Origin: Actinomadura bangladeshensis
GTDB lineage: Bacteria; Actinomycetota; Actinomycetes; Streptosporangiales; Streptosporangiaceae
DNA: 33,638 nucleotides
Reading direction: 5' to 3'
NCBI RefSeq assembly: GCF_004348335.1
Contig: NZ_SMJW01000068.1
Location: forward strand, 1-33,638
Shown here: positions 23,490 to 31,134 of the stretch, piece after piece
Layout: the number at the start of each line of letters is the position of its first letter
How positions within the stretch are numbered: the stretch's first letter is position 1
Translations under genes and position numbers: made by a program
Notes under the pieces: model-generated
What the model was told of the DNA's origin: nothing
The model's database searches: none
Seen by the model: only the letters and a program-made list of their open reading frames with translations

Positions 23490-25370
23490 ATGGACATGGA
23501 AGTCACGGCGTGGATGTCGCTGCACCACGCCATGAACGCGAGGGACAGCAGACCCTTCTCCAAGGCGACACTCCGCCGCATCGGCGCGTTCGCCCGCCCG
23601 CATCGGCGCCCGCTGGTCGCGTTCCTCCTGCTCAGCGTGGTGATGGCGGTCATCGCCGTCGCGACGCCCGTGCTCGCCGGGTGGGTTGTCAACGCGATCG
23701 TCGACCACGCCGCGACGTCCACCGTCGTCTGGCTGGCCGTGGTCATCGCCGTCCTCGCCGTCGCCGAGGGCGGCCTCGGCCTCGCCAACCGGTGGCTGTC
23801 GGCCCGCATCGGCGAGGGGCTGATCCTCGACCTGCGCACCGCCGTGTTCGACCACGTCCAGCGCATGCCCGTCGCCTTCTTCACCCGGACCCGCACCGGC
23901 GCCCTGGTCAGCCGGCTCAACAACGACGTGATCGGCGCCCAGCGCGCCTTCAGCGACACCCTCTCCGGCGTGGTCAGCAACATCGTCACGGTGCTGCTCA
24001 CCTTCGCCGTGATGGTCCGCATCTCCTGGCAGATCACCCTGCTCGCGCTGCTCCTGCTGCCCGTCTTCGTCCTTCCGGCCCGCCGGATGGGCGCCCGCCT
24101 CGCCCGCCTCGAACGCGAGGCCGCCGCGCACGACGCCGCGATGAGCACGCAGATGACCGAGCGCTTCTCCGCCCCCGGCGCGACGCTGGTGAAGCTTTTC
24201 GGGCGCCCCGCCCGCGAGTCGGCCGAGTTCGCCGCGCGCGCCCGCCGCGTCCGCGACATCGGCGTCCGCACCGCGATGGTGCAGCACGTCTTCATCACGG
24301 CGCTCACCATGGTCTCCGCCCTGGCCCTCGCCCTCGTCTACGGCCTCGGCGGGTTCCTGTCGCTGCGCGACCACCTCGACGCCGGCGCCGTCGTCGCCCT
24401 CGCCCTCCTGCTCACCCGCCTCTACGCGCCGCTGACCGCCCTCGCCAGCTCCCGCGTCGAGGTGATGAGCGCCCTCGTCAGCTTCGAGCGCGTCTTCGAG
24501 GTCCTCGACCTGGAGCCCCTGGTCGCGGAGAAGCCCGACGCGCGTCCCGCCCCGTCCGGGCCGGTCTCGGTCGAGTTCGACGAGGTGACGTTCGCCTACC
24601 CGTCCGCCGACAAGGTCTCCCTGGCCTCTCTGGAAGAGGTCGCCACCCTCGACACCCGCGGCGGCGTGGACGTTCTGCACGACGTCTCGTTCCGGGCCGA
24701 ACCGGGTCAGATGATCGCGCTGGTCGGCAGTTCCGGTGCCGGCAAGTCGACGATCGCCCAACTGCTCCCGCGCCTGTACGACGTCGACTCCGGGGCCGTC
24801 CGGCTCGGCGGCGTGGACGTCCGCGACATGTCCTTCGAGGCCATCCGCGAAACCCTCGGCATGGTCACGCAGGACGGCCACCTCTTCCACGAGTCGATCC
24901 GCGCGAACCTCCTGCTCGCCCGGCCCGAGGCCACCGACGACGAGCTCTGGGACGTCCTGCGCCGCGCCCGCCTCGAGACCCTCGTCCAAGGCCTGCCCGA
25001 CGGCCTCGACACCATCGTCGGCGAGCGCGGCTACCGCCTGTCCGGCGGGGAACGCCAGCGCCTCACGATCGCCCGCCTCCTCCTCGCCCGCCAGCGCGTC
25101 GTCATCCTGGACGAGGCCACCGCCCACCTCGACTCGACGTCCGAAGCCGCCGTCCAGGAGGCCCTGGCCGAGGCCCTCGACGGCCGCACCGCCATCGTCA
25201 TCGCCCACCGGCTGAGCACCGTCCGCGCCGCCGACCAGATCCTCGTCCTCGAAGAGGGCCGGATCATCGAACGCGGTACCCACGAGACCCTCCTGGCCGC
25301 CGGCGGCCGCTACGCCGACCTGCACAACACCCAGTTCGCCAACAACCCACCCCTGGAACCCGCCTTGTAA
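23490..25370 (+). CDS. ABC exporter, fused membrane and ATPase domains
   Basis: 626 residues, the normal length for a half-size type IV exporter. The membrane domain (about residues 35-330) has six helices and the usual coupling segment FFTRTRTGALVSRLNND. The ATPase domain (359-605) has Walker A GSSGAGKST (413-421), Q-loop Gln461, signature LSGGERQR (518-525), Walker B VVILDEAT (537-544) and the switch His573. A short insert, KVSLASLEEVATL, sits between the first ATPase strands. It would work as a homodimer exporting a drug, lipid or peptide; the substrate is unknown. The SoxR-type box upstream suggests induction by redox-cycling compounds. An exceptionally strong terminator follows. Confidence 0.95.
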   Translation: MDMEVTAWMSLHHAMNARDSRPFSKATLRRIGAFARPHRRPLVAFLLLSVVMAVIAVATPVLAGWVVNAIVDHAATSTVVWLAVVIAVLAVAEGGLGLANRWLSARIGEGLILDLRTAVFDHVQRMPVAFFTRTRTGALVSRLNNDVIGAQRAFSDTLSGVVSNIVTVLLTFAVMVRISWQITLLALLLLPVFVLPARRMGARLARLEREAAAHDAAMSTQMTERFSAPGATLVKLFGRPARESAEFAARARRVRDIGVRTAMVQHVFITALTMVSALALALVYGLGGFLSLRDHLDAGAVVALALLLTRLYAPLTALASSRVEVMSALVSFERVFEVLDLEPLVAEKPDARPAPSGPVSVEFDEVTFAYPSADKVSLASLEEVATLDTRGGVDVLHDVSFRAEPGQMIALVGSSGAGKSTIAQLLPRLYDVDSGAVRLGGVDVRDMSFEAIRETLGMVTQDGHLFHESIRANLLLARPEATDDELWDVLRRARLETLVQGLPDGLDTIVGERGYRLSGGERQRLTIARLLLARQRVVILDEATAHLDSTSEAAVQEALAEALDGRTAIVIAHRLSTVRAADQILVLEEGRIIERGTHETLLAAGGRYADLHNTQFANNPPLEPAL

Positions 25371-25385
25371 CCCCCACCCCACCTC

Positions 25386-25417
25386 GCGGTGGGCCGCCGG
25401 CACCGGCGGCCCACCGC
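25386..25417 (+). terminator. Strong terminator after the ABC transporter gene
   Basis: GCGGTGGGCCGCCGG and CCGGCGGCCCACCGC form a perfect 15-bp stem around two bases, 16 bp after the stop. Flanking CCCCACCC and GGGGTGGG can extend it. The rest of the stretch to 25580 shows no gene. Confidence 0.85.
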
Positions 25418-25742
25418 AGGGTTCGGGGTGGGACTGCGGGCACGAACGCGTGAATGCAGTCGTCGGCGTCGCTGCCCGACCACCCAGCGCGGGTGTGGGC
25501 GGACGCGCCAGCATCGCCGCCAACCTGGGGGACACGGAGATGGTGGATCGAAATCAGCTGCCGGTATCCGGCAGGGATTGGTGCTGACGCACTTCCTCAC
25601 CGTGCGGGACGTCGCACGTTCCCGCACCTCCTACGCGGACGTACTCGGCGGCGAGGTCGTCCTGAAGGAGAAACTCCACCATCCGTTGTGCCTGCCTGTC
25701 CATGAACCCGATAGTAGCTTAAAGTGATGATAATATTACGAA

Positions 25743-26861
25743 ATGCAGTTGCGGTATGTGTTCCGTCTCTACCCCACCGCCGGGCAGCGCCAAGCCCTGG
25801 CGCGGGCGTTCGGCTGCGCCCGCGTGGTCTACAACGACGCTTTGCGGGCGCGGGAGGACGCCCGCCGGGCGGGGGTGCCGTTTGTGAAGGCGGCCGAGTT
25901 GTCGGCGGCGATGACGGCTGCGAAGAAGACCCCGGAGCGCTGCTGGCTGGGTGAGGTGTCGTCGGTGGTGCTGCAGCAGTCGCTGCGGGACCTGGAGACC
26001 GCCTACCGCAACTTCTTCGACGGCCTGGCCGGCAAACGCCCCCGGATGGGCCCGCCGAAGTTCAAGTCCCGCAAGGACGCCCGGCAGGCGATCCGGTTCA
26101 CCGCCAACGCCCGCTGGCAGATCACCCAGGGCGGCAAGCTCGCGCTGCCCAAGGTCGGTGACGTTGCGGTGCGGTGGTCGCGGCGGCTGCCGTGCACGCC
26201 GTCCACCGTGACCGTGATCAAGGACGCCGCCGGGCGGTTCTTCTGCTCGTTCGTCGTGGAGACCGATGACGTGCAAGACCCGCCCGACACTGGCTCGGAG
26301 GTCGGCATCGACCTGGGGTTGGAGCACTTCGCCGTGTTATCGGACGGCCGCAAGATCGGCTCCCCCCGGTTCCTGCGCCGCGCCGAGAAGAAGCTGCGCA
26401 GGGCCCAGCAGGCGCTGTCTCGCAAGCAGAAGGGATCTGCCAACCGGGCCAAGGCCCGTCTGAAAGTCGCCCGGGCGCATGCGAAGGTCGGCGACGCGCG
26501 CCGCGAGTTCCATCATCGGCTCTCCACCGAACTGGTCCGCGAAAACCAAGCGGTCTACGTGGAGAGCCTGTGTGTGAAGGGGCTGGCGCGCACCCGGCTG
26601 GCCAAGTCGGTGCACGACGCGGGCTGGTCTGCGTTTGTGAACATGGTGGAGTACAAGACGGCCCGGTACGGGCGGACGTTCGCGCGGGTCGACCGGTTGT
26701 TCGCGTCCTCGCAGATCTGCTCGTACTGCGGGCACCGCGATGGCCCCAAGCCCCTGCACGTCCGCGCATGGACCTGCGGGCAGTGCGCGACGATGCACGA
26801 CCGGGACGTCAACGCCGCACGCAACATCCTGGACGAAGGGCGCCGCATCGCCCCCGGGTGA
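25743..26861 (+). CDS. tnpB: TnpB RNA-guided nuclease, catalytic residues complete
   Basis: 372 residues. The N-terminal wedge-type domain MQLRYVFRLYPTAGQRQALA is standard for TnpB. RuvC residues are Asp190 (VGIDLGLEHFAVL), Glu274 (VYVESLCVKGLARTRLAKSV; the usual Glu-Asp is Glu-Ser here) and Asp355 (MHDRDVNAARNIL). The zinc site is CSYCGH (326/329) and CGQC (345/348). The helix with EYKTARYG before the zinc site, lost in the other copy, is present. A TAATAT -10 at 25731-25736 ends 6 nt before the ATG, so a leaderless transcript is likely. TnpB uses an RNA made from the element's right end to cut target DNA next to a short motif. It differs clearly from tnpB 1 and is a separate arrival. Confidence 0.92.
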   Translation: MQLRYVFRLYPTAGQRQALARAFGCARVVYNDALRAREDARRAGVPFVKAAELSAAMTAAKKTPERCWLGEVSSVVLQQSLRDLETAYRNFFDGLAGKRPRMGPPKFKSRKDARQAIRFTANARWQITQGGKLALPKVGDVAVRWSRRLPCTPSTVTVIKDAAGRFFCSFVVETDDVQDPPDTGSEVGIDLGLEHFAVLSDGRKIGSPRFLRRAEKKLRRAQQALSRKQKGSANRAKARLKVARAHAKVGDARREFHHRLSTELVRENQAVYVESLCVKGLARTRLAKSVHDAGWSAFVNMVEYKTARYGRTFARVDRLFASSQICSYCGHRDGPKPLHVRAWTCGQCATMHDRDVNAARNILDEGRRIAPG

Positions 26862-27057
26862 TGTTCTGCTGGTCGCCGCTGGACGGAAACCCCCGGGCGC
26901 CCGGGGGAGGCGGAGACCTTAAACGCCTGATGGAGGGCAGGTAAGACCCCAGCTCGCCGGGGCACGGCCCGTTGAAGCAGGAAGCCACGGAATTGACCGC
27001 ACCTGAGCGGTGCGGCACAGGCCGAATCCCCGGCCTTCAGACCGGGGAGCGCGTCAA
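26862..27057 (+). ncRNA. Probable omega RNA (reRNA) of TnpB element 2
   Basis: The 196 bp after tnpB hold ordered hairpins: an 18-bp perfect palindrome CCCCCGGGCGCCCGGGGG (26890-26907), a CCCC/GGGG stem near 26947-26962, CCGCACC-N5-GGTGCGG (26997-27015) and the terminal CCCCGGCC-TTCA-GACCGGGG (27028-27047). TnpB guide RNAs come from this place, overlapping the 3' end of tnpB and running past the element tip. The guide segment would then start near 27058 and read VOC-remnant sequence. The exact 5' end is not visible and may lie inside tnpB. Confidence 0.6.
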
Positions 27058-27240
27058 ATGCACGACCCCGACGGCACGGCCGCCTCATAGAAATAGGCCA
27101 GGTCATCGGCATGCTGAAGGGCATCGACGTCGACCCGCCCACCTGACCCACGACCACCCGCGAAACGCCGCCCACAGCCACCCGCCGCCCATGCCGACCG
27201 GCGCCTGCCGGCGCGCTGGGCGGCGGCGTCTCCGTAGGGG

Positions 27241-27675
27241 TCAGGGGGACCCGGTGAGGAGGTGGTGGAGGCTGCGGAGGACGCGGGTGCGCCAGCCGCT
27301 GCCCATGCCGCGGAAGGCGTAGGCGTTGACGGGGTCGTCCAGGTCGAAGCCCGCGTGCTCGATGAACAGGCGGGTGCCGTGGCCTTCGGGGACGAGCCGC
27401 CAGGTCACCGTCGTGTCGAGTCCGCCGCCGTTCCAGCTGATCCGCAGCAGGCGCTCCTCGTCGATGTCGAGGACGCGGCACTCGATCGTCCCGTCGAAGC
27501 CGATGGTCGGGATGGGGTCGGCGGCGAACGTGAAGCGGTGCCCGGTGACGGGCTGGAAGTCGTTCGGCATCAGCCAGCGGGCCAGCAGGTCGGGCTCGGT
27601 GAGCACCCGCCACACCTTGGCCGGCGGGTGCGGCAGGAACTCGTCCACCTCGATCGACGCGCGTTCATCGTTCAT
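27241..27675 (-). CDS. SRPBCC / AHSA1-like domain protein
   Basis: 144 residues from the ATG at 27675 (MNDERASIEVDEFLPHPPAK), with AGGGGG 5 nt upstream; an ATG at 27741, three bases after the ArsR stop, would add 22 residues of poor quality. The pattern HPPAKVWRVLTEPDLLARWL, then a central beta sheet and an ending SGWRTRVLRSLHHLL, is that of Activator-of-Hsp90-ATPase-homologue (START-like) proteins, which bind hydrophobic ligands. ArsR plus AHSA1 is a widespread pair in actinomycetes. Here it is the third gene of a VOC-ArsR-SRPBCC unit. Its ligand is unknown. Confidence 0.87.
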   Translation of the reverse strand: MNDERASIEVDEFLPHPPAKVWRVLTEPDLLARWLMPNDFQPVTGHRFTFAADPIPTIGFDGTIECRVLDIDEERLLRISWNGGGLDTTVTWRLVPEGHGTRLFIEHAGFDLDDPVNAYAFRGMGSGWRTRVLRSLHHLLTGSP

Positions 27676-27744
27676 GCCGTCCCCCTTTCGGCGCCTTCCG
27701 CGCGCGGCCGGGGACGGCGGTCTCGGCGGTGCGGGATTCATCGC

Positions 27745-28056
27745 TCACAGGTCCTCCTCGTCCAGGAGTTCGCGCAGGTCGGCGAGCTTCTCACGCCAGA
27801 ACCGCTCGTAGGGGGACAGCCACTGCGACAGCTCGCGCAGCGGTGCGGCCTCCAGCCGGTAGAGGCGCTGCCGGCCGTGGCGGCGCTCACTGACGAGGCC
27901 CGCGTCCCGCAGCACCCGCAGGTGCTCCGACACGCTCGGACGGCTCATCGCGAAGTGCGCGGCGAGGTCGTTGACCGGGCGCGGGCCGTCCAGCAGGAGG
28001 GACGTGATCTCGCGGCGGACGGGGCTGGCCAGCGCCGCGAAGAGGTCGGCGGTCAC
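27745..28056 (-). CDS. ArsR family winged-helix repressor
   Basis: 103 residues from a GTG at 28056 overlapping the VOC stop by 4 bp (GTGA). It has the ArsR layout: LFAALASPVRREITSLLLDG, the HTH PVNDLAAHFAMSRPSVSEHL and the wing GLVSERRHGRQRLYRLEAAP. The C-terminal LSQWLSPYERFWREKLADLR is the signature of ArsR proteins paired with AHSA1 genes. No cysteine metal site is present, so it probably senses an organic ligand or partner rather than a metal. The two matching operators in front of the operon are its likely sites. Confidence 0.92.
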   Translation of the reverse strand: MTADLFAALASPVRREITSLLLDGPRPVNDLAAHFAMSRPSVSEHLRVLRDAGLVSERRHGRQRLYRLEAAPLRELSQWLSPYERFWREKLADLRELLDEEDL

Positions 28057-28409
28057 CGTTCGGCCAGCACGATGCCGTTGCCGTCGGGGTCGCTGATCAC
28101 GGCCTGCCGCCCCCAGGGGAGGTCCTGCGGGCCGTCGACGTCCGTCCCGGCCCGGCGCAGCGCCTCGCAGTCGGCGTCGAGGGCGGACGTCTCCAGGATC
28201 AGCCCCTGCAGGCTTCCGGGCGCCACCGGAGTGTGGTTCGCGAGGACGACACTCGTCTCCGCCCCCTTAGGAGCGAGTTGGAGCCAGCGGACCGGGCCGT
28301 TCTGCTGGTCCATGACGACGTCGAAGCCGAGCTTGCCGGTGTAGAAGTCCTTGGCCGCGTCCAGGTCGGAGACGGGGACGGTCAGCAGGCGTACATGCGT
28401 AATGTTCAC
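28053..28409 (-). CDS. Glyoxalase/VOC family protein
   Basis: 118 residues from a GTG at 28409. One VOC domain: VRLLTVPVSDLDAAKDFYTG, KLGFDVVMDQ, and the end WGRQAVISDPDGNGIVL. VOC proteins are small metal-dependent lyases, dioxygenases or antibiotic-binding proteins. The first gene of the operon, it overlaps the ArsR gene by 4 bp. No strong ribosome site is seen; the promoter lies among the twin GTAGG-N6-CCTAC operators. It is intact, unlike the unrelated VOC gene broken by element 2. Confidence 0.88.
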   Translation of the reverse strand: MNITHVRLLTVPVSDLDAAKDFYTGKLGFDVVMDQQNGPVRWLQLAPKGAETSVVLANHTPVAPGSLQGLILETSALDADCEALRRAGTDVDGPQDLPWGRQAVISDPDGNGIVLAER

Positions 28410-28423
28410 GGCGTCGACGATAG

Positions 28424-28439
28424 GTAGGTAGCTTCCTAC
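28424..28439. promoter_or_regulatory. Probable ArsR operator, copy 1
   Basis: GTAGG-TAGCTT-CCTAC, a perfect 5-bp inverted repeat with a 6-nt centre, 15 bp upstream of the VOC start. An identical-arm copy lies 25 bp further on. Both are in the divergent region between the VOC-ArsR operon and the oxidoreductase. Confidence 0.75.
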
Positions 28440-28446
28440 ATGTCAA

Positions 28447-28466
28447 GCGTAGGGAGGTTCCTACGC
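28447..28466. promoter_or_regulatory. Probable ArsR operator, copy 2
   Basis: GCGTAGG-GAGGTT-CCTACGC, 7-bp perfect arms with the same GTAGG-N6-CCTAC core as the site at 28424-28439. Two copies on near-integral helical turns (25 bp) suggest cooperative repression of both divergent promoters. Confidence 0.75.
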
Positions 28467-28522
28467 ATCTGGTGCGCGACGATCGCGCGTTTAGGGGACG
28501 GGTGCGGAGGCAGGTTCGAGGA

Positions 28523-29443
28523 ATGCGTGCCGCCACCTATGACTCGTATGCGTCCGACAACTCGCGGCTGAAGGTCGGGGACGTCCCGGACCCGAAGGTC
28601 GGCCCCGGCCAGGTGCTGATCGAGGTGCGCGCCGCCGGGGTCAACCCCGTGGACTGGAAGGTCATGGCCGGCGGCCTCGACGGAATGATGGACGCGGTGT
28701 TCCCCGTCATCCCCGGCTGGGACGTCGCCGGGGTCGTCCGCGCGCTCGGCCCCGACACGCCCGAGTTCGCGGTGGGCGACGAGGTCATGTCCTACGCGCG
28801 CAAGGACGTCGTCGGCCACGGCACGTTCGCCCAGTACGTCGCCGTCGCGGCGGACCATGTGGCGCACAAGCCCGCATCGCTCGACTGGCACCAGGCGGGC
28901 GGGCTGCCGCTGGCCGGGATGACCGCGCAGCGCGTGCTGGACCGGCTGAAGGTCGGGAAGGACGACGTCCTGCTCATTCACGCGGCGTCCGGCGGTGTGG
29001 GGGGCTTCGCGGTGCAGATCGGACGCGACCGGGGTGCCCGCGTCATCGGCACGGCGTCCGAGAAGAACCACGACTACCTGCGGGAACTCGGCGCCGAACC
29101 GGTCGCCTACGGGGACGGGCTGGCCGAGCGCGTCCGGGAACTGGCGCCCGGCGGGGTCACCGCGGTCGCCGACTTCGTGGGCGGCCAGCTGGACACGACC
29201 CTCGCGGTCCTCGCCCCGGGCGGCCGGCACGTGTCCGTCGCCGACAACACCGTGGACGAGCACGGCGGCGCGTGGATCTGGGTCCGTCCGAACGGCGCGA
29301 AGCTCGCCGACCTGGCCCGCCTCGCCGACCGCGGCGCGCTCAGAGTCGAGGTCGCGGGCACGTTCCCGCTGGAGGAGACGGGCACCGCCTTCGACGCCAG
29401 CCGCAGCGGCCACACGCGCGGCAAGCTCGTCATCACGCCGTGA
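28523..29443 (+). CDS. Quinone oxidoreductase-like MDR (zinc-independent)
   Basis: 306 residues from the ATG at 28523 (MRAATYDSYASDNSRLKVGD). The N-terminal GroES-like domain carries AAGVNPVDWKVMAGG and GWDVAGVV, and the NADPH motif AASGGVGGFAVQ is at 154-165. The zinc ligands of alcohol dehydrogenases are absent, which puts it with NADPH:quinone or enone reductases. It diverges from the VOC-ArsR-SRPBCC operon over two shared operators, so probably belongs to the same ArsR regulon. A GTG at 28472 would give a 17-residue extension overlapping the operator side and is less likely. Confidence 0.9.
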   Translation: MRAATYDSYASDNSRLKVGDVPDPKVGPGQVLIEVRAAGVNPVDWKVMAGGLDGMMDAVFPVIPGWDVAGVVRALGPDTPEFAVGDEVMSYARKDVVGHGTFAQYVAVAADHVAHKPASLDWHQAGGLPLAGMTAQRVLDRLKVGKDDVLLIHAASGGVGGFAVQIGRDRGARVIGTASEKNHDYLRELGAEPVAYGDGLAERVRELAPGGVTAVADFVGGQLDTTLAVLAPGGRHVSVADNTVDEHGGAWIWVRPNGAKLADLARLADRGALRVEVAGTFPLEETGTAFDASRSGHTRGKLVITP

Positions 29444-29513
29444 GTACGACGCGGCCGCGCCCGGGTACTGCGGTCGCGTCGGACGCGATGGAACGCCTTC
29501 CCAGAGGAGCGCC

Positions 29514-30026
29514 ATGCACATGACCGTCCCGGATGAGACGCTGCCGCTGCCGGCACGGCCTTACGGACTGCTGTCGGCCCGCGCCCGCCACCTGGACGCC
29601 GACGTCTACGACACGCGGATACTCCTGCGCAGGGCGCCGCACCTCGGCGGCTGCGCCGGCGCGCACTGCTCATGATTTCGAATGGCGCGACCATCGTTTC
29701 CCGAAGGGGCGCCGCGTTCTACTCGACCTGCACGGCACTGACCATGACCCGCGCCTGTGGGACCGTCCGGAACAGTTCAGACCCGAACGCTTCATCGGCC
29801 GTGAACCGGACGCCTACACCTCATTCCGCAGGGCGGAGGCGACCATTACGAAGGCCACCGCTGCGCCGGGGAATGGATCACCAAGGACGTGATGAAGGTC
29901 GCGGTAACGGCGCTGACCCGCTGGATGACCTATTTCGTCCCGGCCCAGGACCTCGGCATCCACCCCTGGCGGGCCCCGGCCATTCCCAGCAGCCGCTTCA
30001 TCATCACCCAGGTGGCGGAACTCTAG
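29514..30026 (+). pseudogene. CYP152-type fatty-acid peroxygenase (P450) remnant
   Basis: The 5' part from the ATG at 29514, with AGAGGAG 6 nt upstream, matches the CYP152 N-terminus (HLDADVYDTRILLRRA). About 230 residues are then missing. The sequence resumes at about 29671 in another frame with HDFEWRDHRFPKGRRVLLDL and HDPRLWDRPEQFRPERFIG, the P450 ERR-to-heme approach. At 29821 one base is lost (TTC to TC) and the frame changes again to IPQGGGDHYEGHRCAGEWIT, the heme-cysteine region typical of CYP152 (GHRCxGEW), ending at the TAG at 30024. A double frame change plus a large deletion rule out function. The intact ancestor used H2O2 to hydroxylate fatty acids. Confidence 0.82.
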
Positions 30027-30605
30027 ACCGACTTCCGTGCGAGACCGGCCCGCTCAGCCTTCTCCCGCCGTTCCGCTCCGGCCTGCTGCCGCGCCTTCTC
30101 GTGGACGGTCCAGCTCTCTGCCTGCATGAACATCAGCTCGGCGGTGTCCGGTACGAGCAGGACACCGCCGAAGACGTCGTCGCCCGCGAACCACACACCA
30201 CGGGCGATCTCCTTGGGCCAGCGGTCGGAGTGGAGCGGCTCCCGCGCCGACATGAGCGCACTTCCAGACCCAGCCGAGCTGCGGCAGCCAGAATTTCGTC
30301 CCCATGAGGAGGGTCAGCAGGCCCACGGCGATGAACGGGCCGAGATAGCGGATGCCGAACATGAGAGGCAGAACCACCATCGCGATACCGGCTCCGGCGA
30401 TGAGCAGGTAGCGCCACACCAAAACCGTGTAGTGGTACTTGACCGGACCCTTGCGGTCTGTGCCGTCCGTAGCGAATTTCACCGCGCCGCCGAACGGCCG
30501 GTACAGCAGCATCTGCAACGCCAGGACGACAACGGAGGCGAGCCCGAGCATCCCCGGGATCGCGAACCAGACGCGCTTCGAAAGCAACAACACGCCGCAG
30601 GTCAA
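30023..30605 (-). pseudogene. Unidentified membrane protein with a probable frameshift
   Basis: Frame 1, from a TTG at 30605 or a GTG at 30593, has three hydrophobic helices (VWFAIPGMLGLASVVVLALQ; YLLIAGAGIAMVVLPLMFGI; GPFIAVGLLTLL) and loses protein-like character after WVWKCA near 30257. Frame 2 continues from there as SAREPLHSDRWPKEIARGVW and FAGDDVFGGVLLVPDTAELM to a TAG at 30023. The simplest reading is one gene with a one-base indel near 30255. Two overlapping genes are possible, with the second starting at the ATG at 30253. I do not recognise the family. Its stop shares CTAG with the stop of the P450 remnant on the other strand. Confidence 0.5.
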
Positions 30606-31134
30606 CGAGGTGGCGACGCGGTCGACTTCGCGGACACCGCACTGGCTGCTGCCTGCCGGGCGGCTAGGAAGTGGCGGACGGTGGGGAGTGTGAGGTCGGT
30701 GCGGGTGAAGGCGTCCAGGTGGCTGCAGTTCGGTAGTTCGATCAGGGTGGCGCTAGGGATCTTGGCGGCGGTGTTCCGGATCGATGGGAGCCGGGGGTCC
30801 TGGTCGCCGACCAGGCCAGGTGCAGGCCGATGGTGCCGCCCATGGAGGCACCCCACAGCGCGGCTTGGTCGATCCCGAGGGCATCGAGGACGGCGATGAC
30901 ATCGTCCACCTGGCGGTCGATCCGGTAGCTGTCGGGGTCGTGGGGTGCGTCGCTTTCACCATGGCCACGGGCGTCGATCAATACGAGTCGGTGGTCGTCG
31001 GCCAGGGCCGCGACGTGGCCGCTCTGGTGCCAGGTGGTGCGATCACCGTAGAAGCCGTGCAGCAGCACCAGCGGCCGCCCGCGCCCGACGACTTCGAAGG
31101 CGATGCGTACTCCGTCACGGCTGATGGTCCGCAT
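30602..31134 (-). pseudogene. Alpha/beta hydrolase with internal deletion
   Basis: The 5' part from the ATG at 31134 is a good alpha/beta hydrolase: LVLLHGFYGDRTTWHQS (oxyanion loop), LVLIDARGHGESDAP and LWGASMGGTIGLHLA with the nucleophile Ser in GASMGG. At about 30820 it changes frame and jumps to the C-terminal part, LVGDQDPRLPSIRNTAAKIP then PNCSHLDAFTRTDLTLPTV, with the catalytic His in CSHLD. The cap region, roughly 80-100 residues, is missing and the two halves are out of frame. The stop overlaps the next start as TTGA, so these two genes probably once formed an operon. Confidence 0.75.

Larger units (their letters stand above)
25675..27057 (+). mobile_element. IS200/IS605-type tnpB-only element 2
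   Basis: It lies between the two halves of the VOC gene, which fixes its boundaries to within about 10 bp. It contains one apparently complete tnpB and a structured right end with three or four hairpins, ending in hairpin 27028-27047 and AGCGCGTCAA. No tnpA is present. The left end is short and AT-rich (25711-25742), unlike the surrounding DNA. IS605-type insertion makes no target duplication, which fits the lack of direct repeats. Confidence 0.75.
25581..27146 (+). pseudogene. Glyoxalase/VOC family gene split by element 2
   Basis: The 5' remnant, from the GTG at 25581, reads VLTHFLTVRDVARSRTSYAD then VLGGEVVLKE, the typical start of a VOC protein. It stops matching near 25672, where the element begins. 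Beyond the element, at 27058, MHDPDG is the typical end-of-domain metal-site motif, followed one base out of frame by RLIEIGQVIGMLKGIDVDPP and a stop at 27144-27146, the usual C-terminus of the same family. The middle, about 60 residues, is missing and a one-base loss near 27079 shifts the frame. The gene was therefore interrupted and then decayed. Confidence 0.75.

Noticed and set aside
20841..27057. The two tnpB elements as the ends of one composite transposon
   Set aside because: They belong to different TnpB types, lie in opposite orientation, lack a transposase and show no shared target duplication.
29672..30307. A separate protein in the frame starting at 29672
   Set aside because: It is an out-of-frame reading of the P450 remnant, whose C-terminal half is recognisable in the other two frames.
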